DNA of 64,000 bases from contig JAADJZ010000003.1 in assembly GCA_011032825.1 (NCBI GenBank), forward strand, positions 1,674,001-1,738,000, read 5' to 3'. The DNA is from Massariosphaeria phaeospora. Taxonomy: Eukaryota; Ascomycota; Dothideomycetes; Pleosporales. Both the position numbers and the translations under genes were made by a program. Of this stretch, positions 37,526 through 46,910 are shown one piece after another; the first letter of the stretch is position 1, and every line of letters begins with the position of its first letter. Below the pieces are notes generated by a model. That model was not told the origin of the DNA. It saw nothing but the letters and a program-made list of their open reading frames with translations, and did not search any database.

Positions 37526-38572
37526 CTAAAACAACGGGAAAAAGTCTCCTTTGTGTACTAGAAGAAGCCCCTGACTCCTCTGAAAGTAGGATGAGAGCTC
37601 TTTTGAGTAGGCGTCCGATAGAGGCTTGAACAACGCTACATCTAGTGGCTGAAGCGTATGAGTCAAATGAGGAGGAAAGACAGCTAGTAGGATCTTGTTG
37701 TTGTTGCAGTATTCAATAAAATCCATTGTTACATGGGATCCATGGCCGTCAAGGATAAGTAACCGGTAACTTGAGCGAGCTTTCCGTCTCGTCTCTCGAT
37801 CGAACACCTCCTTGAGCCAAGCTAGCCCTATATCGTTGTTAGACCAGCCAGAAGAAGATGAGCTGACAAAGACTAAGTGTTGTTCTTGTTTGATAGAGGC
37901 TACCCAGCTCGATTGTATAGTGTTGTTGGCCGATTCAAATATGATGCTTGGCGACAAAGCTTCTCTATCTGAACAAACACAAGCTATTACTGTTACCCAC
38001 TCTCTATTGCTATCTTGAATAGCTGCTTTTACCGCTTTTTGCTTGTATAGTTTCTTATCGAACACTCTTTTTAAGCGTCCTGTCACCCCAATCATGAAGC
38101 CCTTTTCATCCATATTGTATATTTGCCGAGCTTCCACCTCATACTCTTTCATCTTATCATGCAGAAGATCAAAGTACAAGCTGTACTTAGCTTCAGAATC
38201 AGCTTTGTGGCGATCCCGGTCCATCCCTCTCTGCCAGCGTGAAATGAGATGGCTCGGGTTTCTGCGGAGGAAGCGGGTAACCCAGCTTTCTGAAACCTCT
38301 CTACTAGCTAAAGTAGACGCAAAGCCGCGTATCATCTCTCTCGTAGGGGGTGTACGCCTCTCAGTCAAGGTTTCGATATACTGTACGAGCTCGGTTTCGC
38401 GTTGTGGGTCGAGGAGGAGGTGGGAATCGGTGCGGGTGCGCATTTGATCTCGGTGGCGGCGTTGCAGTGTAGACCGTACAACACTATACTTTTTTGCGAT
38501 TTGGCGGTAGCTGAAATTATCTCCAGCTTCACGCGATTCTATTTCTTCAATCGCTTCCTGAATTGGATCCAT
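37526..38572 (-). CDS. pogo/Fot1-type transposase, truncated by a premature stop
   Basis: The open part is 348 residues from ATG 38572. An N-terminal helix-turn-helix (FSYRQIAKKYSVVRSTLQRR) is followed by a CENP-B/Tc5-type DNA-binding domain with SESWVTRFLRRNPSHLISR. The DDE domain has its three acidic residues in IYNMDEKGF, LILDGHGSH and TLQPLDVALFKPLSDAY, so the catalytic triad is present. The frame ends at TAG (37528-37526) where relatives usually have a Trp in the FPLFW-type motif. A second TAG follows at 37519-37517, and the same frame remains readable (GKAFIPKTIKKSFEATGIVP and a long Lys/Glu-rich coiled-coil tail) with further stops to about 36660. Probably inactive unless the truncated form is functional. 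Confidence 0.9.
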   Translation of the reverse strand: MDPIQEAIEEIESREAGDNFSYRQIAKKYSVVRSTLQRRHRDQMRTRTDSHLLLDPQRETELVQYIETLTERRTPPTREMIRGFASTLASREVSESWVTRFLRRNPSHLISRWQRGMDRDRHKADSEAKYSLYFDLLHDKMKEYEVEARQIYNMDEKGFMIGVTGRLKRVFDKKLYKQKAVKAAIQDSNREWVTVIACVCSDREALSPSIIFESANNTIQSSWVASIKQEQHLVFVSSSSSGWSNNDIGLAWLKEVFDRETRRKARSSYRLLILDGHGSHVTMDFIEYCNNNKILLAVFPPHLTHTLQPLDVALFKPLSDAYSKELSSYFQRSQGLLLVHKGDFFPLF

Positions 38573-38616
38573 ATTGGTGGAGTTATGGGGCGTCGCAGTT
38601 ACGTGTAATTATGTTG

Positions 38617-38661
38617 GGGTGGCGCGTTACGCGACCTGGCGCACTGCGCGCACGGGCATGG
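38617..38661 (-). repeat. Right terminal inverted repeat of the pogo-like element
   Basis: Exact inverted copy of 36566-36610; flanked by the second TA of the target duplication. Confidence 0.95.
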
Positions 38662-40154
38662 TATTGCCGGGATGTGCTCGAAATATGCACGTACGGCTTG
38701 CCAGAAAGTCGAATTGGTAATAGTAACATTACCAGATATACCGGTGCCAAATCCCCACTGCGAGACTGTAGTGTAGAGCTTGGGGTGCGTTCTCACCTGT
38801 CATCCCGTCAGTCGTCATTCAGCGCAAGGCTTCGAGAGGGCAGGAGCTCTCACTGTAATAGAAGTTACAACACCAAACGTCGACCCACCACCACCACGAA
38901 ACGCCCAGAAGAGCTCCGGCGCAGACTCCGATTCTATATGAACAAACGTCCCGTTGGGTAGTACCGCCGTAAGCTCAACAATATTGTCGGCAGCCATGCC
39001 GAACAGACCACCCACCGGCGAATGACCTCCTCCAGCAGAGTAGCCCCCCGCTATGCCAACCGCCTACATCCAAGTTAGAGATTCACAAAGTGGCATGCAC
39101 AGTTTACTGTACTACATCAAACCAGATCACAGAGAACCCACATACCGAGCATTCCCCTCCAACAACCGTAACACCCCGATCCTCAGCCACGCGATAGAAC
39201 TCGCCCGAACTAACCCCCGCACCGACTTTGATCGCCGCGCCCGTATAATACGCCGTCTCGTAATCCGACAGCCACCCAATATCCTTCATATGATGGGTTC
39301 AAATACTCAGGCTGCCACCACCGGCGCTCTTCCCCGAGACATCATGGCCCGTGTTCTTGACCACAAGGCGCACGTTCTTCTGTCTCGCGAAGGCGATCGC
39401 TGCGCTGATGTGCGCGGGATTGGTGGCGTTGACGACGTAGGCTGGGTCGCCTTTGGTGGTGCAGGGCGAGGACGCGTTGGTGGTGGGGAGGCAGCTGCTG
39501 CCGGAGAAGTAGACGTAGATGAGGTCCGTTGGATGTGCGACTCTTCATTGTAGGAGGGACTGCGTTAGCGATTTCGAAGGGGACCTTAGAGAGAAGGATT
39601 CGCTCTACCTGTCTTCAAAATTACCGTAGTTCCTCAGCAACTCAGCACACTTCTGCGCGTCGTAGTGCTCCGGCCAATCGAGATGGCACACGGCCGCCCG
39701 AGGAACGGGCTTGATGAGTGCTCCCTCTACGGTTTCATTCAGGGCACGCCATTCCGAGTCCGCCGGCCAGTCCTTGTCGCCAGGAAACGTCCTGCAAAAC
39801 TCTGTTTCGTTTTGTCTGCGGCGCAGCACCGAAACGAGTGCATCGACGGGAAACAATTGCTCGATTGGTTGAGGGCTTGAAACATATTCCGATAAGTCGG
39901 CTGCGTGAGCGATACACGACAGGAGGGATGCGATGGGTATAGATTGGAGGTGCATTGTGCAGATGTCTATGGTTGTCTCTGCAGATGGTACATAGGCTGT
40001 CGGTAGGTATATATACATGGTAATGCGGCACAGCAGGTTGAAAGCATCGATATGTCCCCAAATAAGAGTCTTACATGATGATCCATTTATTGTAATCGCT
40101 GCAAACTACTCGTTTTTATGTAAAGGTAGTACGTAGCCTTGATTGCCAAGTAGT

Positions 40155-43100
40155 TTAGTCCACGGCTTCATCAGCTCGTTCTCTCTCTTCTTCCATACTC
40201 TCCGCTGCCTCCCAATGATCAGCTACTTCGACCACCTTTTCCTTCTCTTTTTGTTTTTTTGTGTTGCTCAAGCTGAGGACTGCGAATCCACCCTTGCTAC
40301 CCAAGGCTTTGGCTACTTCAACCTTCCGGGCAGGTGCACCTTTCGCAACAACCTGACTCCAGCCTGCACCGGCATCTGGTGCGAGTTCTTTCCGCTGGAC
40401 GTTCAACGAAGAATCCAGACGCGCAAGTTGTATTTTTCCAAGTGTATGCGCTTCACACTCTTGTGTAAGAGTCGGTTTGACCGATTCCAACATGGCTTCA
40501 AGTTCTCGTTCGGGTATACTGACTCGTGCGGCAAGTGGTGGTTTGAGAGCTACTTCTTCAGTTGGTAGGAATTCTATCTCAAACACAAGCGGGAATGACG
40601 TCTTGCGCAGGGCACTCTTCATCACTGTATGGACTTCCTCAATAGTCAGTGCAAAGCGAGGGTTAGTTATGATAAATGCGTTGAATGGGTCCCGAGAAAT
40701 GGTGTTTGGTTTCGTCCGTGCTGTGAGTTTCGAAGTGGTAGGAACAACACGCTGTGATGGCCGAGTCCTTGCGCACTCCGCCAGAGTCCTCATCGGTGCC
40801 ATGACAAAACGGGGAGTTTTGAAAATAGAGACATGACGATGGGGCTCCGGATCCATGCTTTCCGTATCAAAGCCAAAGTCTTCCGCAACCGAGTGCAAGA
40901 ACGCACGTTGGTGCGCGGGCATGGGCTTGAAACGCAACCGTCTCTCATCAGGGTTAGCGGCAAATAGCCTTAAAACTTTCTCTTGAGCTGTTGCCCAAGT
41001 AGGGTTCTCTTGATACATGCTCAAAGTTTCTGTAGTATAAGGCACATGGTCGCTTTGGTGACTATTTGGGTCCACCTTGAGGGCTAACGCAAGTTTGTGA
41101 TTCCGTTCAAGACGTGCGCATTCGTCGTCACATTTTAAGGACTTGCCAAGGTTTCCGTTGCTGGTCTTCGAAGTATTGCATCTAACCTCTTGCTTGATCC
41201 GCTGGCACTCGCAAGTGATGAAGACTTTTTGTTGACAAAGTTTGTCTTCTTTACACGAAACTGGGGAATGGCATGGAGCCATACAAGGATGTTGGCAAAT
41301 GCTAAGCTCTTTCCCGCATGTTTGCCGGCAAGGTTCCGAGCACTCGCCTGGGCGATGGCATTGATTCTGGCACTGGTGTGCACCGCATTTCAGTCTTCTA
41401 CCACAGATTTCGCCGCACCGGACTTCCATAAGCCAGCAAGGCTGATTCTTTAATGAGTTTTTGCCGCAGAGGCATGGCTTCGTGGTCAAGAAAGGACACT
41501 TGGGGCAAGTCTCGTCATCCTGATGACAGTTGTGAGGTACCTGTGGATGGCCGCAATTCTTGCGTCGCTCGCACTGGTACCGGCAGGGCGGAGGTTTGGT
41601 GCCACAAGGCAACGGAGGTTGTAGTACTGTGCGGCCGCAGTCACATGAGACTTCGTCAAATATGGCCTCTCGACAGCTCCCACAAGGTCCCTTATGGCAA
41701 AGTTCCTGGCAACGGTGATCCGGATTTCCACATCTGAGCTGACGACCGCAGCTCCGCAGGCATATGTGCTCGGCCTCATATCCGTCGTCGCGCTGGTGTG
41801 GTGCTGAAGTTAGCGGTCGAGGTTTTCGTCGAACGGACTGCCTTTCCGAAGCTTTTCGTTCGCCTGGGCAGCATCGCTCTCCACATTCATGTCTACCGCA
41901 GTTGAGAGAGACACGGCAGACGCGCATGCACTGGGGAGGTTCTTCCAGACCTTGATGACAGACCGTCGGGGAAGTGGTGCGACCGCATTTACAAGAAATT
42001 TTCATCATCTGTAGGCACGGCGGGCATACGCCCTGATGACAGGGTTGCTTGCATTTATGTCCACATCCAAGTAGGTTGCCGCACGCCATGGAGCAATTCG
42101 GAATGGCATCGGTGCAAGCCTCACGCGCATTGTCCAGCAAATCCTTCAAGGCCGTTTTCCCGCATGGACAGTGGTCAACAACATCTGGCGACCGCGGACA
42201 ATGGGATGGCTCAGCGTCTTGCGGGTGGCAAGGCTTTTCGCAACGGTGCTCCACACAATCGAACAAACGATGGCACGTATTTGTACACTCGAAGAGTCCG
42301 GTCCAGCTCTCGAGGTTAACCGAGCCATCAGTTCCTGGGTGCGACTGTTGACTTTCCGTTTCGTCTCCTCGGTCACAGCATAGCAAATCCTTCTGTACCT
42401 GACCACAGTAACACCGAGCCGGGACTCGAGCTTCGCAGGAGCCACAAAGACCTTCATGACATGGCCGGGAGCAGGCGTGCTCGCCACAGGGCATCAGTTC
42501 ACCGCATATGTCCCCACAGCTCCAACCAGTCTCATAGTTGGTATCGATACAGCGACGCGTGACTGATTTTTTCCCACAGAAGCAGTATTGCGTAGGACCC
42601 ATCTGGCCACATGGAGAACAGGGGCCAGCGTGGCAAGTCGACGGGCACGGATGTGGGCATTTCTTTGGAAAGCGCGGGCGTGCACAGGTTTGGCCGCAGG
42701 AGAAGGGAGGTAGGCCTGGCAGCGGTTTAGGATCCTGCTCTTTTTCGCACCAGCATGTAAAGGCGCTAGGCAAGTGGTCTTTGGGAAGATTACACCCCGG
42801 GCAGCGCCATTGACGTGGCGGCGGCAGTTCCCCGTCCTGGACCTGCTGACGGGTAGCGGCCGAGCCTTCGTTGGCCGACCACTTCTTCACGCAGCTCAAG
42901 TGGAAGACCGTCCAGCAGGTCCTACACGACCAGGCGCGGGAGAATCTCTTGACTTCTTCTGTACATATCGCGCACTCATAGTGGCCGTTGTCGATGTCTT
43001 CGTGGGTGCGGGTGGCGATGTCTGCAGCAGTCGACTTGGGCGCGCGTGGTTTCCTTTCGCGCGGTGGCCGCGGCTTGCGGGCAGGAACCGGTTTGCCAGG

Positions 43101-43475
43101 TTGGAACACCGGGGCATCGGCCTGCAGTTCCGAGGACTCCGGGTAGGACTCTCTTGGGTCTGCCGTGGTATGCTCCTCAGTCAGTTGCCCGCCAAACTGA
43201 CGGCCACCCACGGTCCGTGGCGCAACCGGATGCTGGCCGGCGCCCCCTCTGCCCCTGCTGCTGCCGCCTCTTTGGCCTAGAGTGCCCCCTCTTGCACCCC
43301 CTCTTGCACCCCGAGCTGCGCGTGGCTGCTGTTGTGGACGTTCAGCAGCGCCGGTGTCTTGCCCCGCGGCTTGTGTCTGGCCGTGGTGGTTCCGGGGCCG
43401 GGGCCGTCGCCGTCGCTGGGCGCCATCGACAGGACCGGCGGGGCTCGCAGACGGGGCTGCTTCGACGGCGGACAT
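40155..43475 (-). CDS. FAP1: NF-X1-type zinc finger protein with R3H domain
   Basis: A single exon encodes 1,106 residues. The N-terminus contains an RGG/RG-rich tract (RGARGGARGG, RGGSSRGRGGAG). A RING-type domain follows at ~165-230 (CAICTEEVKRFSRAWSCRTC, then WRCPGCN). About nine NF-X1 cysteine/histidine-rich fingers fill the middle (for example CPHPCPSTCHAGPCSPC and CQNQCHRPGECSEPC). An R3H single-stranded nucleic acid-binding domain lies at ~835-905 with PAHQRAFLHSVAEDFGFDTE and HRHVSIFKTPRF, and a predicted RRM-like segment follows. Yeast FAP1 binds FKBP12 and competes with rapamycin; the human relative NFX1 is a transcription repressor and ubiquitin ligase. The gene is divergent from BIG1 across 265 bp. 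Confidence 0.93.
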   Translation of the reverse strand: MSAVEAAPSASPAGPVDGAQRRRRPRPRNHHGQTQAAGQDTGAAERPQQQPRAARGARGGARGGTLGQRGGSSRGRGGAGQHPVAPRTVGGRQFGGQLTEEHTTADPRESYPESSELQADAPVFQPGKPVPARKPRPPRERKPRAPKSTAADIATRTHEDIDNGHYECAICTEEVKRFSRAWSCRTCWTVFHLSCVKKWSANEGSAATRQQVQDGELPPPRQWRCPGCNLPKDHLPSAFTCWCEKEQDPKPLPGLPPFSCGQTCARPRFPKKCPHPCPSTCHAGPCSPCGQMGPTQYCFCGKKSVTRRCIDTNYETGWSCGDICGELMPCGEHACSRPCHEGLCGSCEARVPARCYCGQVQKDLLCCDRGDETESQQSHPGTDGSVNLESWTGLFECTNTCHRLFDCVEHRCEKPCHPQDAEPSHCPRSPDVVDHCPCGKTALKDLLDNAREACTDAIPNCSMACGNLLGCGHKCKQPCHQGVCPPCLQMMKISCKCGRTTSPTVCHQGLEEPPQCMRVCRVSLNCGRHECGERCCPGERKASERQSVRRKPRPLTSAPHQRDDGYEAEHICLRSCGRQLRCGNPDHRCQELCHKGPCGSCREAIFDEVSCDCGRTVLQPPLPCGTKPPPCRYQCERRKNCGHPQVPHNCHQDDETCPKCPFLTTKPCLCGKNSLKNQPCWLMEVRCGEICGRRLKCGAHQCQNQCHRPGECSEPCRQTCGKELSICQHPCMAPCHSPVSCKEDKLCQQKVFITCECQRIKQEVRCNTSKTSNGNLGKSLKCDDECARLERNHKLALALKVDPNSHQSDHVPYTTETLSMYQENPTWATAQEKVLRLFAANPDERRLRFKPMPAHQRAFLHSVAEDFGFDTESMDPEPHRHVSIFKTPRFVMAPMRTLAECARTRPSQRVVPTTSKLTARTKPNTISRDPFNAFIITNPRFALTIEEVHTVMKSALRKTSFPLVFEIEFLPTEEVALKPPLAARVSIPERELEAMLESVKPTLTQECEAHTLGKIQLARLDSSLNVQRKELAPDAGAGWSQVVAKGAPARKVEVAKALGSKGGFAVLSLSNTKKQKEKEKVVEVADHWEAAESMEEERERADEAVD

Positions 43476-43740
43476 GGGGGTGTGGTGTGGTGTGGTGCGG
43501 TGTGGGTGAGGTTGGAGAAGTGTCGCAGCGCAGAAGTGGCAAGCCAGTAGTGATTATTATCTACCCAGTCACTAGTGCAGTTGCTTCGCGCTAACCGAGC
43601 AGCTGCAATCCAGATTCCAGCGTCAGCGCGCGTCTCCACCACCACCACCTCCCTCACCCCCGGCCGTCCACGCCGACAGCCGACAGTTTCACCGACGACG
43701 ACAGCCATCAACCTCACCGCCCCCATTGACACCTGACACC

Positions 43741-44731
43741 ATGGCCGCCGCTCTTGTTGGCGCTCTTGCCCTGGCGTCGCTGCCATCAGCCCTGGCGTTC
43801 CGCGACACATCGCCGCTGTTCCTCTGGTCCACCTCTGAGTTTGTCGCCCAGCCGCTCCAGCGCGCTCCGTTCAACAGCTAACCGCCACAGCCTGAACATC
43901 CCCATGGCCGATGCGCATATCCTTCCATCGTCGCAGGCCACCGGCCAGGTTCTGAACACGCTCAGCGGCTGTCCCTCACGCACATATCTGGTGGTGCGTC
44001 AAGAAGGTGTCTCCACGGCCTCCTATCTCAACGAGCTCAGCGCCCCGCGCCTCGGCCACTATCTCGATGGGCACCATGCAGACGTGAAGAGCTCCATGGC
44101 TATATCCGACGTCGTTGGCAGTCTGGATGCCGACCGAGTTACCGACTACTTGCAGACGCAGTGCGGCGCCACTCTCACAAAAGTCGACAGGACCACGCAT
44201 ATGTCGCCGCATGCTGGAGATGCTCCGCAGGTCGTTGAGCTTACACTTTCCGCGCCGCCACCTACAGGCACTGTGGACTTTCTGCAAAGATACGGTAGGG
44301 TCCACTTATTCGTAGCGCTTGGGTGACTTACTAAACGGCCTCCAGATTCCGTGATCGAAATTCTCATCAGCGATGTGGCTGAGTCCCGAGACTACACCGT
44401 TATCTATACCACTACAGCGCCAACAAACTGGGATGCTGCCCCCACCCTTCGAGATCAGCGGACCTACGAGATGGAGGATCCTTTCGGTGATGCGGTGCAC
44501 ATGGAACTGAAACGGGACACCTTATCAAACAAGAAGAGGAGGGTAGCATCGAAGAACAAGGGAGGCTTATTTGAGAGATACCAGTATTTGTCACCGGGGC
44601 TATTCATGGGAATTGTGGCTGTAATCCCCTTCTTTGCAATTCTCCTGGTTGGCCTCAAGGCGCTCTCTGGTCTTGAAGTGTCATATTTCGCTTTCAGTAA
44701 GGAGATGGGTCCAGCCGCTCAAAGGAAGTGA
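43741..44731 (+). CDS. BIG1: BIG1-like ER membrane protein (V-ATPase S1/VOA1-type C-terminus)
   Basis: Three exons (43741-43838, 43891-44294, 44346-44731) with introns of 52 and 51 bp encode 295 residues. The first intron has the less common donor GTTTGT but a good CTAAC branch site and CACAG acceptor. A signal peptide (MAAALVGALALASLPSALA) is followed by FRDTSPLFLWSTS, the hallmark start of mature BIG1 proteins. The lumenal domain has four cysteines. One transmembrane segment near the C-terminus (LFMGIVAVIPFFAILLVGLK) precedes a short tail. BIG1 is an ER membrane protein needed for cell wall beta-1,6-glucan in yeast and is related to the V-ATPase assembly factor VOA1. The fungal family is diverse, so the BIG1 name is by N-terminal motif and layout. 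Confidence 0.82.
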
Positions 44732-45636
44732 AATTGGATCTTGATAGCTATGTTAGATTTTCTTTTAGCTACTTGAGTTGCCAGGCATGTGGTTCGGCGT
44801 TGTCGGGTCGAGGATTCTAGGTTTCACTGTGTATATCCACGCCCTGTCTAGTTCGTAGAGTGAGTCGTGTATTATACAGATTGTGTTCAATACAAGAAGT
44901 TCCTGTATACCATGTTATCTCCTTCACAAACACATATTACTCTAAATCAATACCCGATGCATCCATCTTTTTAAGCCAGAATTTGAGACAACAGAAAACG
45001 GTTGGGAAATCCTTTTAACGCCGCTTCTCAATCATGATCGTGCGCAAAAAAAAATATTAGTTGTTTGCTTCCATCCCAAACCCTCTGGGTTGTTTGCTAC
45101 TATGCATTGTACAGATACTATAGATGTACTGTACGTAGGCTGAGACTGATCAATCATCTCATCTATCAATCTAATTGTTCAGCCTACAATCCTACAAAAA
45201 CTACACTATCAAATCAACAAGACGCAAAAGCTCCAACAATTGTTCGTTGGCTGCTGTCCACCGCCAATTTTTTTCTCGACCCGGGACCCGCAGACAAGAC
45301 TAACGTAGCCATCCTACGGACTATGGAGGTTGTGCCATGAAGTGTGTGCTACTATCTTGGCCAGCAAAACACACTGACGAGTCTCGGCGAGAGACAAATG
45401 GAGACCATATGAGCTTCGCCAATTATCGTTGGCCTCGCACCGAAACACCATCCCTCTTGTAGGCAACGAAGCACAAAAGGGGCACCTTTGAGCTACCCTA
45501 CAGTAGTAATCGGAGAATTCAGTTGTGCACGACCCGCGTTCCTTAGAGACGGTTCTCATGAGACTGGCTATATTAGGAGCGCCTTGAATCCCGGAATCGG
45601 TGAGAAAAGGCTAGATGAGAATTAAAGCGATCTCCA
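44732..45636. other. Convergent intergenic region
   Basis: 3' flanks of BIG1 and the M50-like gene, AT-rich in 44870-45060. No gene seen. Confidence 0.5.
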
Positions 45637-46470
45637 CTACGCTTTCAGTAGCATGCGCACCGTAGGGATGACCCCCTGACTGTCCTTCTCCTGTTGCTCG
45701 AAACTTTGCTTGAAGGCAGCCAGACCCGCCAGGATACCACAAATCATGAAGACGAGCGAGATGAGTGACCAAATAATGCCCCAGCACTGCGAGGAGCCGC
45801 CGTAGCGTTTGGCGAAGACAGAAGCGTCGGAAGAGTTGACTTTCCGCAAAATGAGATCGTCGCAGATATCCCAGACGCTGTATAAGGATGACATAACACC
45901 GATGAAGAGCTATTTATCGTCAGGTGAAACAGTATGCAAGAAACGTGGAGCACTTACCACAACAAATCGAAGAGCTTCAGCATGCTTTATGAACCAGCAA
46001 GCAACCAATAACCCCACAGCAAGTAGGATAGTAACAATGGTCAACCAATCCTTGCGCGCCCACCACAGTGTCAACAAAAAACATACACCAAGAACAATAC
46101 TCGCAATCTTGCTCGCCACAATATTAAAGCCGCAGAACGTCAACAGTGCCCCGATGAGCGAAGACCCCAGATAACCAGCCGGCAGCGTAAACGCTTGCAT
46201 GCCGCCTTGCATGTGTGTCACGCCGCCCTCGTGCGGATCCAGCGAGATGGACTTGACGCGGCCGCCGGTACAGCAGGCTACGCTCGCATGGCCGAATTCA
46301 TGGAAGGCGATGACGAGCATTTTGAACGGCCAGAGCACCCAGCGCACATAGGGCAGATTCCAGAGCAGGGCGATGACAACGACGTACGCTCCGATCACAC
46401 CTAGCGTGACTCCCTGCGTGTGGTTTACAGATAGCGCGCGGGAGTCGAAGTGGTGTGTTGTTGGGGCCAT
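45637..46470 (-). CDS. Peptidase M50B-like integral membrane protein
   Basis: Two exons (45958-46470 and 45637-45909) with a 48 bp intron encode 261 residues. I start at the ATG at 46470 (MAPTTHHFDSRALS); upstream in frame there is only a TTG. Several hydrophobic segments span the protein (LGVIGAYVVVIALLWNL, IASIVLGVCFLLTLWW, LTIVTILLAVGLLVACWF). A zinc-binding HExxH motif occurs as MLVIAFHEFGHASVACC, followed by GGxxxxISLDPHEGG and later a conserved NSSDASVFAKRYGGSSQCWG segment. This layout fits the M50B-like family of fungi and plants. Whether it cleaves peptides is unknown; relatives of the M50 clan act in regulated intramembrane proteolysis. Confidence 0.88.
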
Positions 46471-46910
46471 GACGGTGCTTGTGATTATGAGAGTGGCAGT
46501 AGCGAGAGTCGGTGATGAGGTGAGATTGCAGCGAGTGAATTCATAAGAATGAGAATGTTTGGGTCTTTTTCTGTTGGGCAAACATTTGTGAGATGGTTGG
46601 AGGTTGTGGATATGATGAGGACGCGTACGCCAGCCACCTGTGCCACGCTATTTTTAGCTTAGGCCACATGCCGATCTCCCGAAGGAATTCCTGCCCCGTG
46701 ATACCTACAACCGTGTTTCACAGCACCCATCGGATTCATTATCATCCGGATCTATGCAGATCACTATCGTTCGTTCTATGTGATTGACTTCTGTCGGACT
46801 CCATTGGAACTTTACGAAGACGTTGCTAGCGTTCTGGCTACATAAGCCGACCCTGTCAGCGGGCCGTCGCTACAAGTACACTAACCTGTGGACGATCCCA
46901 CGACACCGCT
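46471..46910. other. Divergent intergenic region
   Basis: Promoter side of the M50-like gene and of the transcription factor gene. No gene seen. Confidence 0.5.

Larger units (their letters stand above)
36566..38661 (-). mobile_element. pogo/Fot1-type (Tc1-mariner superfamily) DNA transposon, complete ends
   Basis: The element is 2,096 bp with perfect 45 bp terminal inverted repeats (36566-36610 and 38617-38661) and a TA target duplication (36564-36565 and 38662-38663). Removing it with one TA restores the reading frame of the oxidoreductase (Ile-Val junction), which proves the borders. It encodes a DDE transposase on the minus strand whose 3' half is damaged by stop codons of RIP type. A related element lies at the right end of the window. 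Confidence 0.95.
35793..39955 (-). pseudogene. FAD-linked (berberine bridge-type) oxidoreductase, interrupted by a transposon
   Basis: A secreted FAD-dependent oxidoreductase gene now broken in three ways. Coding pieces are 39609-39955, 39146-39542, 38854-39063, 38662-38796 and, beyond the transposon, 35793-36563. Introns are 66, 81 and 57 bp. Recognisable parts are an N-terminal signal-like segment, the FAD-binding (PCMH-type) domain with VVKNTGHDVSGKSAGGGS, GIAGGYSAGGGHSPVGG and APELFWAFRGGGGSTFG, and a BBE-type C-terminus (SHYPRLLGLKDELDPERIFW). A 2,096 bp element sits at a TA between an Ile and a Val codon. There are also two in-frame stops: TGA at 39301-39299, where the family has tryptophan (LSI-stop-THH), and TAA at 36431-36429, consistent with a former CAA. 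The ancestral protein would have been about 619 residues. The substrate is unknown. Confidence 0.9.

Noticed and set aside
36566..38661. The two oxidoreductase parts as two separate genes
   Set aside because: They join in frame at the TA target site once the transposon is removed, and together make one complete family member.
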